A stretch of DNA of 64,000 nt from Massilia agilis (GCF_024756255.1 NZ_JANUHB010000001.1:1178001-1242000), one strand, 5' to 3'. Positions 34,807 to 43,559 are shown, numbered from the stretch's first letter. The notes: a model not told the origin generated them from the sequence alone. Translations and numbers: made by a program.

Positions 34807-36378
34807 ATGCACAAGCTACCGCCCAACCTCCCCACCACCCCGCCAACCGCGCCGGCCAATCCGGCCGACATCGCACGCGAAGCGTTTCGCCGCCTGGCCT
34901 CGCGCCGGGTCGCGCCCACGCCGGATGCCTACCGCGACGTGTACAACGAGGTCGCCGGCATCATGCCGCCGCCATCGGACGCCGGCGCGGTGCAGGTGCT
35001 GTCCGGGCTCGCGGTGCGGCTGGCCGACATGCCGGGCGAGCTGTCCGAAAGCGGCGTGCTGCTGCGCCGCGCGGTCAAGGAGCGCGACTGGGACGCCGCC
35101 ACCAAGGTGCTGCTGCGTGTGATGGAAACCCATCTGCGCAAGGGTGGCGCGCTCGACCGGATCGGCACCGAGGCGCCGGAAGCGCGCCTGCTGCGCGATA
35201 TGCTCAGCCGCACGCTGGGCTTTGCCCTGCCCGGCCTGCTGGCGGCGGTGCCGGAGCTGACCGCCGAGGCCGAGTCGCTGGGCGAAGCGGTGCGCGGCGC
35301 AGTGACCGAGAGCGCCCTGCAGGCGCTGGGGCCGCGCCTGAAGCAGCTGTGCTACCAGATCGAGCTGTACAGCGGCGACATGGGCGAACAGCAGGAGCTG
35401 CTGCTGCGCCTGTTCCGCCTGCTGCTGGACAACGTGGCCGAGCTGCTCGACCACGACAACTGGATGCGCGGCCAGATCGCCGTGGTGCAGGAACTGATCG
35501 CCGGCCCGATCAACCACCGCGCGCTGGACGATGCCACCCGCAGCCTGAAGGACGTGATCTACCGCCAGGGCAAGCTCAAGCACAGCCTGGCCGAGGTCAA
35601 GCTCACCGTGCGCAACATGATGATGACCTTCGTCGACCGGCTCGGGTCGGTGGCGGCCAGCACCGGCGACTTCCAGGCCACGATGAGCGGCTTTGCCGAG
35701 CGCATCAGCCAGGCCGGCAACATCGCCGAGCTGAACGACGTGCTGGGCGAAGTGGTGCGCGCGGCGCAGAAGGTCGAGGCCGAAGCGCTCGTCTCCCAGC
35801 AGCACATGCTGGCCGCGCAGAGCGAGGTGCAGGAAGCGGAGCAGCGCATCCGCACGCTGGAAACCGAGCTGCAGCAGATGAGCGAACGGGTCCACGAAGA
35901 CCACCTGACCGGCAGCCTGAACCGCCGCGGGCTGGACGAGGCGTTCGAGCGCGAGCGCGCCCGCGCCGAGCGCCGCCACACGCCGCTGTGCGTGGCCCTC
36001 CTGGACCTGGACAACTTCAAGAAGCTCAACGACACCTACGGCCACGCCGCCGGCGACGGCGCGCTGCGCCACCTGGTGCGCGTGGTCAAGGAGACATTGC
36101 GCTCGGTGGACACCGTGGCCCGCTTCGGCGGCGAGGAATTCGTGATCCTGATGCCGGACACCACGCTGGAGGCGGCCGCCCAGACCATGGTCCGGGTGCA
36201 GCGCGCGCTGACCGCACATTTCTTCCTGCACGAGCACGACAAGCTCCTGATCACCTTTTCGGCCGGCGTGGCGATCCTGAAACCAGACGAGGACCAGGCC
36301 GCCCTGATGGCGCGCGCCGACAAGGCCATGTATGAGGCCAAGCACACCGGCAAGAACCGGGTGGTGGTGGCAAGCTAG
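34807..36378 (+). CDS. Diguanylate cyclase (GGDEF)
   Basis: Makes the second messenger c-di-GMP from GTP. 523 residues; no membrane segment. The first 340 residues are helical with a coiled-coil end (EVQEAEQRIRTLETELQQMSERV) that should hold the dimer together. GGDEF domain about 360-520: DHLTGSLNRRGLDEAF, LDLDNFKKLNDTYGHAAGD, then the active-site GGEEF at 441-445. The inhibitory I-site Arg432-x-x-Asp435 is exactly five residues upstream, so product feedback is expected. Position just before fliC and the PilZ-containing flagellar block suggests action on motility. Confidence 0.95.
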   Translation: MHKLPPNLPTTPPTAPANPADIAREAFRRLASRRVAPTPDAYRDVYNEVAGIMPPPSDAGAVQVLSGLAVRLADMPGELSESGVLLRRAVKERDWDAATKVLLRVMETHLRKGGALDRIGTEAPEARLLRDMLSRTLGFALPGLLAAVPELTAEAESLGEAVRGAVTESALQALGPRLKQLCYQIELYSGDMGEQQELLLRLFRLLLDNVAELLDHDNWMRGQIAVVQELIAGPINHRALDDATRSLKDVIYRQGKLKHSLAEVKLTVRNMMMTFVDRLGSVAASTGDFQATMSGFAERISQAGNIAELNDVLGEVVRAAQKVEAEALVSQQHMLAAQSEVQEAEQRIRTLETELQQMSERVHEDHLTGSLNRRGLDEAFERERARAERRHTPLCVALLDLDNFKKLNDTYGHAAGDGALRHLVRVVKETLRSVDTVARFGGEEFVILMPDTTLEAAAQTMVRVQRALTAHFFLHEHDKLLITFSAGVAILKPDEDQAALMARADKAMYEAKHTGKNRVVVAS

Positions 36379-36385
36379 CTTGCCC

Positions 36386-36413
36386 GTACGGTGGGCTCTC
36401 GAGCCCACCCTAC
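36386..36413. repeat. Family-1 palindromic repeat, copy F (single hairpin)
   Basis: A half-size copy: outer GTACGGTGGGC and GCCCACCCTAC close directly around a single GGGCTC/GAGCCC hairpin. It follows eight bases after the diguanylate cyclase stop and may act as its terminator. Confidence 0.8.
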
Positions 36414-36464
36414 GCGCCTTGTTGCAATTTAATCAAAAATCTCCCCCGCCAGCCGGGCCTTAAC

Positions 36465-36490
36465 GGCAAAAAAATAAAATTTTTTTTGCC
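36465..36490 (+). promoter_or_regulatory. A/T-rich hairpin or UP element before the fliC promoter
   Basis: An inverted repeat with GGC plus seven A on one side and seven T plus GCC on the other, loop of six bases, ending one base before the fliC -35. In DNA this is a strongly bent, A-tract promoter upstream element; in RNA it could fold as a hairpin ending the upstream message. Confidence 0.45.
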
Positions 36491-36491
36491 C

Positions 36492-36518
36492 TAAAGATTC
36501 CCCAAAACCCGCCGATTA
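36492..36518 (+). promoter_or_regulatory. Sigma-28 (FliA) promoter of fliC
   Basis: TAAAG at 36492-36496 and GCCGATTA at 36511-36518 match the FliA consensus TAAA, 15 bases, GCCGATAA with only one mismatch. Transcription would start near 36525 and give a leader of about 165 bases before the flagellin ATG. Confidence 0.85.
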
Positions 36519-36692
36519 CACGCCGCGATCCCCGGGACTTGAGGGGGAAGCCGCAAATTTTTTCCACTCAAGTTTTCCGGTGCAAGCACGTTACCCACCT
36601 CAGCAGCGGTCTGATTGTCACGGAACAGCGTGGCAGACCAAAGTGAACAGGGCACGCCGCCCGCCCCGAAATAAGTTTGGAGAACAAACACC
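36519..36692 (+). promoter_or_regulatory. fliC 5' leader
   Basis: About 165 untranslated bases between the sigma-28 start and fliC, with no gene. It has purine-rich GGA elements (around TTGAGGGGGAA near 36540 and TTTGGAGAAC near 36675, the second being the ribosome site), which could bind an RNA regulator such as CsrA. This is only a suggestion. Confidence 0.4.
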
Positions 36693-38534
36693 ATGGCATC
36701 CGTCATTAATACCAACATCGCGTCGTTGAATGCACAGCGTAACCTGACCACTTCGCAGTCGTCGCTGAACACCTCGCTGCAGCGCCTGTCCTCGGGCCTT
36801 CGCATCAACAGCGCAAAAGACGATGCAGCAGGCATGGCCATTGCTGACCGCATGACCAGCCAGATCAACGGCCTGAACCAGGCCGGCCGCAACGCCAACG
36901 ACGGCATTTCGCTGGCACAAACGGCCGAAGGCGCCTTGTCTTCGATCGGCGACAGCCTGCAGCGCATCCGCACCCTGGCCCTGCAGTCGGCCAACTCGAC
37001 CAACTCGGCTTCGGACCGTTCCTCGCTGAACGCGGAAGTCCAATCGGCGCTGTCTGAAATCGGCCGCGTCGCCGGCACCACCCAGTTCAACGGCATCAAC
37101 CTGCTGGACGGCTCGTTCCAGAACTCGCAGTTCCAGGTCGGCGCCAACGCCAACCAGACCATCAGCGTCAGCGTCGCCGGCGCCTCGACCAACCTGATCG
37201 GCGCTTACCAGCAGACTGGTACCGCCGTGTCGTCCAGCGCGTTCGACGGCAACAGCTTCAGCATCACCTCCAGCGGCAGCGCCAACGCGGTCAAGATCGG
37301 TGTGTCGGTGCAAACCGGCGCAACCGGCAACAACCTGGTCACGGCCGACTCGGCTGCAGCGAAAGCCGCCGCCATCAACGCCAAGTCGTCCGAGACCGGC
37401 GTGAGCGCCACCGCCACCAACTCGGTCGCCGGCGGCGCGCTGGTTGCCCGTTCGGGCCTGGCATCGGGCGACCTGGTGATCAACGGCGTGAAGATCGGTG
37501 CAATCGCCTCGAGCACCAGCGTTGTGACCCAAGGCAAGAACGCGGAAACCGCGATCAACGCCCAGACCTCGCTGACCGGCGTTACCGCCAAGGCTGACCT
37601 GTCCACCGGCCAGCTGACCCTGACCGCCGCAGACGGCCGCAACATCGACCTGAAAACCGGCGACGGCACCGCAGCGACCGCCAACAAGATCCAGAACGCC
37701 ATCGGCCTGGACGTGTCGGCCGGCGCCAACGCCAGCGGCCACCGCACCGACGTGCTGACCCTGGCTGCCGGCGCGACCGGTTCCGGTACCGGCCTGGCAG
37801 TCGGCGACAAGGTGACCGTGGGCGGCCAGACCTATGAATTCGCCCTCACCGGCGGTTCGGTGACCTCGGGCAACGTCAAGGTCGACATCGGCGCCGCTAC
37901 CGGCGGTACCGCTGCCGCAGCCGGCGACGCGCTGAAAGCTGCCGTGCAGGCGCAGTACGCTGCGGGCAACACCAGCGTGGTGGTCAGCGGTTCGGGCACC
38001 AGCCTGACCTTCACCGACGACAAGTTCGGTACCCAGGCTGCTACCTCGTTCACATCGGCTACCGGCGTGACCTCGTTCACCAACAGCGCCACCGGCACCG
38101 ACGCGGCCGACGGCAGCGGCGTAACCACCCGCGGCACCCTGACCCTGAGCTCGGGCACCGGCTTCACGGTCCAGAGCGCCACGGACGCAGGCCTGTCGAA
38201 CGGCTCGGCTACCCTGAGCACCATGTCGACGGTCGATATCTCGACCCTGGACGGCGCCAACAAGGCGATCGCCCTGGTCGACGGCGCCCTGAGCCAGGTG
38301 AACTCGATGCGCGCTAACCTGGGTGCAGTGCAGAACCGCTTCTCCTCGACGATCAGCAACCTGCAGACCTCGTCGGAGAACATCTCCTCTGCACGCAGCC
38401 GTATCCAGGACACCGACTTTGCAGCAGAAACGGCCAACCTGACCCGCGGCCAGATCCTGCAGCAAGCCGGTACCGCGATGCTGGCGCAAGCGAACTCGCT
38501 GCCCAACGGCGTCCTGAGCCTGCTGCGCGGCTAA
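36693..38534 (+). CDS. fliC: Flagellin
   Basis: Filament subunit, 613 residues, exported by the flagellar secretion system without a cleaved signal. The conserved N-terminal D0/D1 domain (MASVINTNIASLNAQRN, LSSGLRINSAKDDAAGMAIA) covers about 1-165 and the C-terminal D1/D0 (RANLGAVQNRF, ISSARSRIQDTDFAAETANLT, ending SLLRG) about 525-613. Between them is a long, Thr/Ser/Ala/Gly-rich surface region of about 350 residues, larger than in many flagellins. Only one flagellin gene is seen here. Expression from the sigma-28 promoter upstream; a terminator closes the gene. Confidence 0.97.
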   Translation: MASVINTNIASLNAQRNLTTSQSSLNTSLQRLSSGLRINSAKDDAAGMAIADRMTSQINGLNQAGRNANDGISLAQTAEGALSSIGDSLQRIRTLALQSANSTNSASDRSSLNAEVQSALSEIGRVAGTTQFNGINLLDGSFQNSQFQVGANANQTISVSVAGASTNLIGAYQQTGTAVSSSAFDGNSFSITSSGSANAVKIGVSVQTGATGNNLVTADSAAAKAAAINAKSSETGVSATATNSVAGGALVARSGLASGDLVINGVKIGAIASSTSVVTQGKNAETAINAQTSLTGVTAKADLSTGQLTLTAADGRNIDLKTGDGTAATANKIQNAIGLDVSAGANASGHRTDVLTLAAGATGSGTGLAVGDKVTVGGQTYEFALTGGSVTSGNVKVDIGAATGGTAAAAGDALKAAVQAQYAAGNTSVVVSGSGTSLTFTDDKFGTQAATSFTSATGVTSFTNSATGTDAADGSGVTTRGTLTLSSGTGFTVQSATDAGLSNGSATLSTMSTVDISTLDGANKAIALVDGALSQVNSMRANLGAVQNRFSSTISNLQTSSENISSARSRIQDTDFAAETANLTRGQILQQAGTAMLAQANSLPNGVLSLLRG

Positions 38535-38562
38535 TCCCCGACAAGCAGTGCTTTGACGTGAT

Positions 38563-38595
38563 CCCCGGCAGGCGTTTCGCCCGCCGGGGTTTTTT
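38563..38595 (+). terminator. Rho-independent terminator after fliC
   Basis: Stem CCCCGGC (38563-38569) with GCCGGGG (38583-38589) plus inner CG pairs around a short loop, followed by six T. Partial read-through would reach flaG 16 bases later. Confidence 0.85.
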
Positions 38596-38610
38596 CGTAA
38601 GGAGACTGAC

Positions 38611-38991
38611 ATGGAACTGCGTACCAACGGTCCGACCCTGTCCACCATTAACCGCATGGCCGACAAGCCGCTTCCCGCTGCGGCTGCGCAACCGGCCGCC
38701 AGCGCCGAACTCGCCCCCGCCGCCACCAGCACCGCCCAGGCCGTCCAGCAGCCGGACGCCGCACCGCCCCAGGCCAAGCTGGACGAGGCGCTCAAGAGCA
38801 TCAACAAATCCATGCAGGCGCTGTCTCAGGAGATCGAGTTCTCGATCGATCCGGACACCGACCGCACCGTCGTCAAGGTGGTCGACCAGCGCACCAAGGA
38901 AGTGATCCGCCAGATGCCGTCGGCGGAAACCCTGGAGATCGCCAAGGCGCTCGACCGCCTGCAGGGCTTGCTGATCCGGCAAGAAGCGTAA
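38611..38991 (+). CDS. flaG: Flagellar protein FlaG
   Basis: A 126-residue FlaG-family protein; relatives influence filament length. The N-terminal 55 residues are Ala/Pro-rich and low in complexity; the family domain follows: LDEALKSINKSMQALSQEIEFSID, then TVVKVVDQRTKEVIRQMPS and the ending AKALDRLQGLLI. It lies between the fliC terminator and fliD, the usual place. Confidence 0.92.
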   Translation: MELRTNGPTLSTINRMADKPLPAAAAQPAASAELAPAATSTAQAVQQPDAAPPQAKLDEALKSINKSMQALSQEIEFSIDPDTDRTVVKVVDQRTKEVIRQMPSAETLEIAKALDRLQGLLIRQEA

Positions 38992-39028
38992 GTAGCGCAA
39001 ACGACAAATAACGACGGAAACTGCCCTC

Positions 39029-39055
39029 TCAAGTCCGCTTGGGAGCTGCCGATAA
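39029..39055 (+). promoter_or_regulatory. Sigma-28 (FliA) promoter of fliD
   Basis: TCAAG at 39029-39033 (one mismatch to TAAAG), 15-base spacing, then a perfect GCCGATAA at 39048-39055. It lies 36 bases before the fliD start, so the leader is short. fliD-fliS-fliT and likely the genes after them are served. Confidence 0.8.
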
Positions 39056-39090
39056 CTGGATATAGTTAAGTTTTTCCGCCAGGAGGCATT

Positions 39091-41136
39091 GTGGCCACTA
39101 CATCCGGTGTCGGTTCGTCCGGTCTAGACGTAAACAGCATCGTCAGCCAGTTGATGGCGGTCGAGTCGCGGCCGCTGACCGCGCTGGCGCAGAAGGAAGC
39201 GGGGTACCAGGCGAAGATCGCGGCGTTCAACTCCGTCAGCGGCGCGCTCACCTCGTTCCAGGGCACGCTCAAGTCGCTCAGCGACCCCGAGCGCTTCCGC
39301 GGCGTGACCGCCAGCTCGGGCGACGCGACCATCTTCACCGGCACCGCCACCACCAAGGCCGTGGCCGGCAACTACGACGTCAACGTCACCCAACTGGCCA
39401 AGGCGCAGACCATCACCAGCGCCGGGCAGCTGACCATGAACGCGCCGGTCGGCGCCGGCACCAAGACCATCCTGACCTTCGATTTCGGCACCATCACCGG
39501 CGGCAAGCTGGCGGACGGCCGCTATGTCCAGGACGCTACCGCCACCCCGCCGGACCCGACCTTCACCGTGAACGACAAGAAGGCGGCCGGCACGCTCGTC
39601 ATCGACAGCAGCAACAACAGCCTGCAAGGCATCCGCGACGCCATCAACAAGGCCGGGCTGGGGGTCACCGCGACCATCGTCTCGGACGGCAGTGCCAATC
39701 CTTACCACCTGGTGCTCACCTCGAACGACTCGGGTGCGGCCTCGAGCATGCGGATCAGCGTGGCCGGCGACAACGGCGCGCCCGACGCTGCCATCGCCGG
39801 GCTGCTCGCCTATGATCCGACCGGCACCCAGAACATGACCCAGACCGCCGCGGCGGCCGACACCAAGCTGTCCGTCAACGGCATTGCCGTGAGCAGCGCC
39901 AAGACCACGGTGGACGACGCGATCCAGGGCGTCACGCTGGACGTCCGCAAGATCGGCAGCAGCACGCTGTCGGTCGCACGCGACACCGATTCAGTGAAGG
40001 CCGCCGTCAACGGCTTCATCAAGTCCTTCAACGACCTGAACAAGACGATCAAGAGCGTCTCGTCGTACAACGCCGACACCAAGCAGGCCGGCCTGCTGCT
40101 GGGCGATCCGGCGGTGCGCGCGATCGAGAGCCAGCTGCGCGGCATGTTGTCGGACAGCCTCACCGGCGGCAACCTGACCAACCTCACCCAGCTGGGCATC
40201 ACGTTCCAGAAGGACGGTACGCTGGCGGTCGATGACAGCAAGCTGAACAAGGCGATCGCCAACAACTTCGACGACATCGCCGGCCTGTTCTCGTCGGTCG
40301 GCACGGCCAGCGACAGCCTGGTCGAGTTCACCGAGTCGAGCAGCGCGACCAAGCCGGGCACCCGCTCGCTCTACATCAGCCAGCTGGCCACCCAAGGCAA
40401 GCTGGTCGGCGCGGGCGCGCCCTCCAGCCTGCAGATCATCGCCGGCAGCAATGATGAATTCGCGGTCTCGATCGATGGCGTCAGCTCGACCATCAAGGTG
40501 GCCGCCAAGACTTACGCCTCCAGCGCCGCGTTCGGCACCGCGCTGCAGGCGGCGATCAACAGCAGCAAGGACTTCGCGTCGCAAGGCGTGTCGGTGAGCG
40601 TGTCGGCAGCGGCCGACGGCACCTTGACCGTGCAGTCGGACCGCTACGGTTCGGCCTCCAAGGTCGCCATCGGCGGCAGCGGCGCCCCCAACATCTTTGG
40701 CGCCACCCCGAGCGCCACCGACGGCCAGGACGTGAAGGGCACGATCGACGGTGTCGACGCCACCGGCTCCGGCCAGGTGCTCAGCGGCGCCGCCGGTAGC
40801 ACCGCGGCCGGCATGAAGATCACGATCAAGGGCGGCACCACCGGCAACCGCGGCAGCGTCACCTTCACCCAGGGCTTCGCCCAGCAGATCGGCGCCATGG
40901 TCGACAACTACGTCGGCACCAAGGGCATGCTCAAGTCGCAGACCGACGGCATCAACGTATCGATCAAGCTGCTGGACAAGCAGCAGGCCGCGCTGCAGGA
41001 CCGCCTGACCATGACCGAAAAGCGGCTGCGCGCCCAGTACAACGCGCTCGACCAGGCGCTGGCGAGCATGGGCCAGACCCAGACCTACCTGACGCAACAA
41101 CTTACGCAGATCTCGAATCTGTCCAAGTCTTCTTAA
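39091..41136 (+). CDS. fliD: Flagellar hook-associated protein 2, filament cap
   Basis: Filament cap protein (HAP2) that folds incoming flagellin; 681 residues, on the long side. The N-terminal coiled-coil part GLDVNSIVSQLMAVESRPLTAL and C-terminal coiled coil (GINVSIKLLDKQQAALQDRLTMTEKRLRAQYNALDQALASM) are the conserved ends; domains D2/D3 between are Ser/Thr/Ala-rich like the flagellin. The start is a GTG at 39091 with AGGAGG a few bases before. Under the sigma-28 promoter just upstream. Confidence 0.96.
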   Translation: MATTSGVGSSGLDVNSIVSQLMAVESRPLTALAQKEAGYQAKIAAFNSVSGALTSFQGTLKSLSDPERFRGVTASSGDATIFTGTATTKAVAGNYDVNVTQLAKAQTITSAGQLTMNAPVGAGTKTILTFDFGTITGGKLADGRYVQDATATPPDPTFTVNDKKAAGTLVIDSSNNSLQGIRDAINKAGLGVTATIVSDGSANPYHLVLTSNDSGAASSMRISVAGDNGAPDAAIAGLLAYDPTGTQNMTQTAAAADTKLSVNGIAVSSAKTTVDDAIQGVTLDVRKIGSSTLSVARDTDSVKAAVNGFIKSFNDLNKTIKSVSSYNADTKQAGLLLGDPAVRAIESQLRGMLSDSLTGGNLTNLTQLGITFQKDGTLAVDDSKLNKAIANNFDDIAGLFSSVGTASDSLVEFTESSSATKPGTRSLYISQLATQGKLVGAGAPSSLQIIAGSNDEFAVSIDGVSSTIKVAAKTYASSAAFGTALQAAINSSKDFASQGVSVSVSAAADGTLTVQSDRYGSASKVAIGGSGAPNIFGATPSATDGQDVKGTIDGVDATGSGQVLSGAAGSTAAGMKITIKGGTTGNRGSVTFTQGFAQQIGAMVDNYVGTKGMLKSQTDGINVSIKLLDKQQAALQDRLTMTEKRLRAQYNALDQALASMGQTQTYLTQQLTQISNLSKSS

Positions 41137-41162
41137 GCAGCTCGACATCAAGAGGAATATTT

Positions 41163-41639
41163 ATGTTCGGTTCAATGAAAAAAGGCGCCAGCGCCTATGC
41201 AAGCGTGGGCATCGAAACTGGCGTGATGTCGGCCAGCCCGCACAAGCTGATCGTGATGCTGTTCGAAGGCGCGCAGACCACGCTGCGCATGGCCGTGCAG
41301 CTGATGCAGGCCGGCGACGTGCCGGGCAAGGGACGCGCGATCTCGAAAGGCATCGACATCATCCAGAACGGCCTGCGCGCCAGCCTGGACAAGAATGCCG
41401 GCGGCGAGATCGCGGCCAACCTGGACGCGCTGTACGCCTACATGATCGAGCGCCTGCTGCAGGCCAACCTGCACAACGACCCGGAACGCATCACCGAAGT
41501 GCTGCGCCTGTTGGGCGAACTGCACGATGCCTGGAAAGCGATCGCCCCGGTCGCGGCCAACGAACCGGCCGTGGCCAGCGCCGCCGCCCCCGGCAACGAT
41601 GCGCTCGCACCGCGCAACACCTCGTTTGTGAGCGCGTGA
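41163..41639 (+). CDS. fliS: Flagellin export chaperone FliS
   Basis: A 158-residue four-helix chaperone that binds the C-terminal end of flagellin in the cytosol and stops early polymerisation. Family marks: SAYASVGIETGVMSASPHKLIVMLFEGA near the start and LNAYMIERLL-like (LYAYMIERLLQANLHND) in the middle. The Ala-rich C-terminal 25 residues are an extension. Follows fliD by 26 bases; its stop overlaps the fliT start. Confidence 0.96.
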   Translation: MFGSMKKGASAYASVGIETGVMSASPHKLIVMLFEGAQTTLRMAVQLMQAGDVPGKGRAISKGIDIIQNGLRASLDKNAGGEIAANLDALYAYMIERLLQANLHNDPERITEVLRLLGELHDAWKAIAPVAANEPAVASAAAPGNDALAPRNTSFVSA

Positions 41640-41977
41640 TGATGAACGGAGAAGAAGTGATCTCGATGTACCAGGGTCTGTCGGAGCTGACCGGCCAGAT
41701 GCTGGCCTGCGCCAAGGTCGGCGACTGGGACCACATGGTGGAGCTGGAATCGCGCTGTGCCGACCAGGTGCAGGCGCTGCGCGCCGGCGAAGTGCTGGCG
41801 CCACTGAGCGGCGCCTCGCGCGAGCGCAAGGTCAGGATCATCCATGAGATCATGGCCAACGACCGCGCGATCCGCGACCTCGCCTCGCCGTGGATGACCG
41901 AGCTGTCGCGCATGCTGTCGAGCACCGGCAACGAACGCAAGCTGGCCGCCGCCTACGGCGCCGGAAACGGCCTCTGA
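41639..41977 (+). CDS. fliT: Flagellar export chaperone FliT
   Basis: A 112-residue helical protein placed where FliT always is, behind fliS. FliT is a chaperone for FliD and in some bacteria an inhibitor of FlhDC. Sequence is poorly conserved in the family; the start MISMYQGLSELTGQML-like segment (VISMYQGLSELTGQML) and length support the call. Several starts compete (GTG 41636, ATG 41639, ATG 41642); the ATG overlapping the fliS stop by one base was chosen for translational coupling. Confidence 0.85.
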   Translation: MMNGEEVISMYQGLSELTGQMLACAKVGDWDHMVELESRCADQVQALRAGEVLAPLSGASRERKVRIIHEIMANDRAIRDLASPWMTELSRMLSSTGNERKLAAAYGAGNGL

Positions 41978-42024
41978 ACGTCCGCGCACGGCGCCGGTAA
42001 CGCCGAGCGCCGCTGGAGTCGCCC

Positions 42025-43224
42025 ATGCTGCCCCGCGATCCCGCCATCTCACCGGTGCTCCGCCCGGGGCCGGCCACCGCCGCCGAGGCGCTCGGCGACC
42101 CGCGCCAGCAGGCGTTCCAGCGCGCCCTCGCCGGCCAGCTCGGCAAGCCGATGCAGGCACACGTGCTGGCCCGCCTTGCCGACGGCAGCGCGGTGGTGCG
42201 GGTGGCCGACACCCAGGCGCGCATGATGCTGCCCGCCGGGGCCCAGGTCGGCTCCGACATTCCGCTCAAGCTGGTTGCCATCAACCCGCGCCCCACCTTT
42301 GAATACAGCAGCGGCGGCACCGCCGCCCTGATCGAGGCCACGCCCGCCCCGCCCGCCGGCCAGGCGCCTGCCGCCGCGCCCGCCCAGCCGGACGCGGAAG
42401 GGGCTGCGACCTTCATCCCGCACGGCGAAACCGGCCCCCTGCTGTACCGCCCGGACGGCAAGGCGCCGGCAAGCGCCGCCGGCGCCGCCGCCGCCAGCCA
42501 GGCGGCAGCAGCGGCGCGCGGGGCCGAACTCCAGCACCCGGCCCAGCCCGGCGACCCGTCCACCACCCTGAGCCCGGCCGGCAAGGTGATCGGCGAGGTG
42601 ATGGCGGCGGTGATGCGGCTCGAGCATCCGGCGGCGGCAGTGACCGCCAGCACGCCGGCACTGGCCGCCCCCACGCCGGACGCGGCCGCGATCGCCCCGG
42701 CGCTCAGGCAGGCGCTGGGCAAAAGCGGCCTGTTCTACGAATCGCACGTGGCCGAGTGGGCGCGCGGCCAGCGCGACATCGCGGACCTGGCCGCCGAGCC
42801 GCAGATGGCCAGCCGCCCGGGCGCGCCGACCGAGCCGCAGGCGGCCGAACTGATCAACCTGCAGCTGGCGGCCCACGAAACCGGCCAGCTTGCGTGGCAA
42901 GGACAGCTCTGGCCCGGCCAGCCGATGCAATGGGAGATCCGGCGCGACGCGCCGCAGCGCGAGCCGGGGCGCGAGGCAGGAAGTGAAGCGGCCGACGCGC
43001 CGGTCTGGAAAAGCCGCCTGCGCCTGTCCTTCCCGGGCCTGGGCGAGCTGCAGGCGACGCTGGTGCTGGCCGCCGGCCAGGTGGCCGTGCGCGTGGAGCC
43101 GGAGCAGGAACAGGTGGCCGGCGTGCTGCGCGCCCAGGCCCGCGCGCTGTCCGACGCGCTGGAAGCGAGCGGCATTGCGCTCGCCGCCTTCGCGGTGATC
43201 CCGCGCGAGGCCGGCCATGAATGA
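42025..43224 (+). CDS. FliK-like protein (second hook-length-control-type protein)
   Basis: A 399-residue protein, Ala/Pro-rich in its first 240 residues, ending in a globular part like the FliK C-terminal domain: LINLQLAAHETGQLAWQGQLWPGQPMQWEI, then KSRLRLSFPGLGELQATLVLAAGQVAVRV. It is distinct from the canonical fliK at 50095. Its end overlaps the FlhB-like gene by eight bases, so the two are made together. FliK proteins signal FlhB to switch substrate at hook completion; this pair may form a second, dedicated switch. Function beyond this is inference. Confidence 0.75.
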   Translation: MLPRDPAISPVLRPGPATAAEALGDPRQQAFQRALAGQLGKPMQAHVLARLADGSAVVRVADTQARMMLPAGAQVGSDIPLKLVAINPRPTFEYSSGGTAALIEATPAPPAGQAPAAAPAQPDAEGAATFIPHGETGPLLYRPDGKAPASAAGAAAASQAAAAARGAELQHPAQPGDPSTTLSPAGKVIGEVMAAVMRLEHPAAAVTASTPALAAPTPDAAAIAPALRQALGKSGLFYESHVAEWARGQRDIADLAAEPQMASRPGAPTEPQAAELINLQLAAHETGQLAWQGQLWPGQPMQWEIRRDAPQREPGREAGSEAADAPVWKSRLRLSFPGLGELQATLVLAAGQVAVRVEPEQEQVAGVLRAQARALSDALEASGIALAAFAVIPREAGHE

Positions 43225-43537
43225 GGAGCACAAGGGGCCGCGCCCGAATGCGGTGGCGCTGGCCTACGACGGTGACGGCGCCCCGAAAGTGGTGGCCAAG
43301 GGCCAGGGCCTGGTCGCCGAGCAGATCATCGAACGCGCGCGCGAAGCCGGCGTGTTCGTCCACCAGTCGCGCGAACTGGTGGGCCTGTTGATGGAAGTTG
43401 ACCTGGACCGGGAGATTCCGCCGTCGCTCTATCGAGCAATTGCGGAACTGCTGGCGTGGCTTTATCATATTGAGTCCAACCAGCATCATCAACAGCTCGC
43501 GCTTCCGCCGGGCGCGAATATAACAACGCAGGACTGA
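43217..43537 (+). CDS. FlhB-like C-terminal cytoplasmic domain protein (FlhX type)
   Basis: A 106-residue protein homologous to the cleaved C-terminal domain of the export protein FlhB, without its membrane part: AVALAYDGDGAPKVVAKGQGLVAEQI, then IIERAREAGVFVHQSRELVGLL and PPSLYRAIAELLAWLYHI. The auto-cleavage motif NPTH that should precede AVAL is replaced by GPRP at residues 7-10, so it is made directly in the cleaved form. Such proteins (FlhX) can stand in for the FlhB C-terminus. Overlaps the FliK-like gene by eight bases. Confidence 0.85.
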   Translation: MNEEHKGPRPNAVALAYDGDGAPKVVAKGQGLVAEQIIERAREAGVFVHQSRELVGLLMEVDLDREIPPSLYRAIAELLAWLYHIESNQHHQQLALPPGANITTQD

Positions 43538-43559
43538 GAGACAAGGCGGACCGAAGCAA

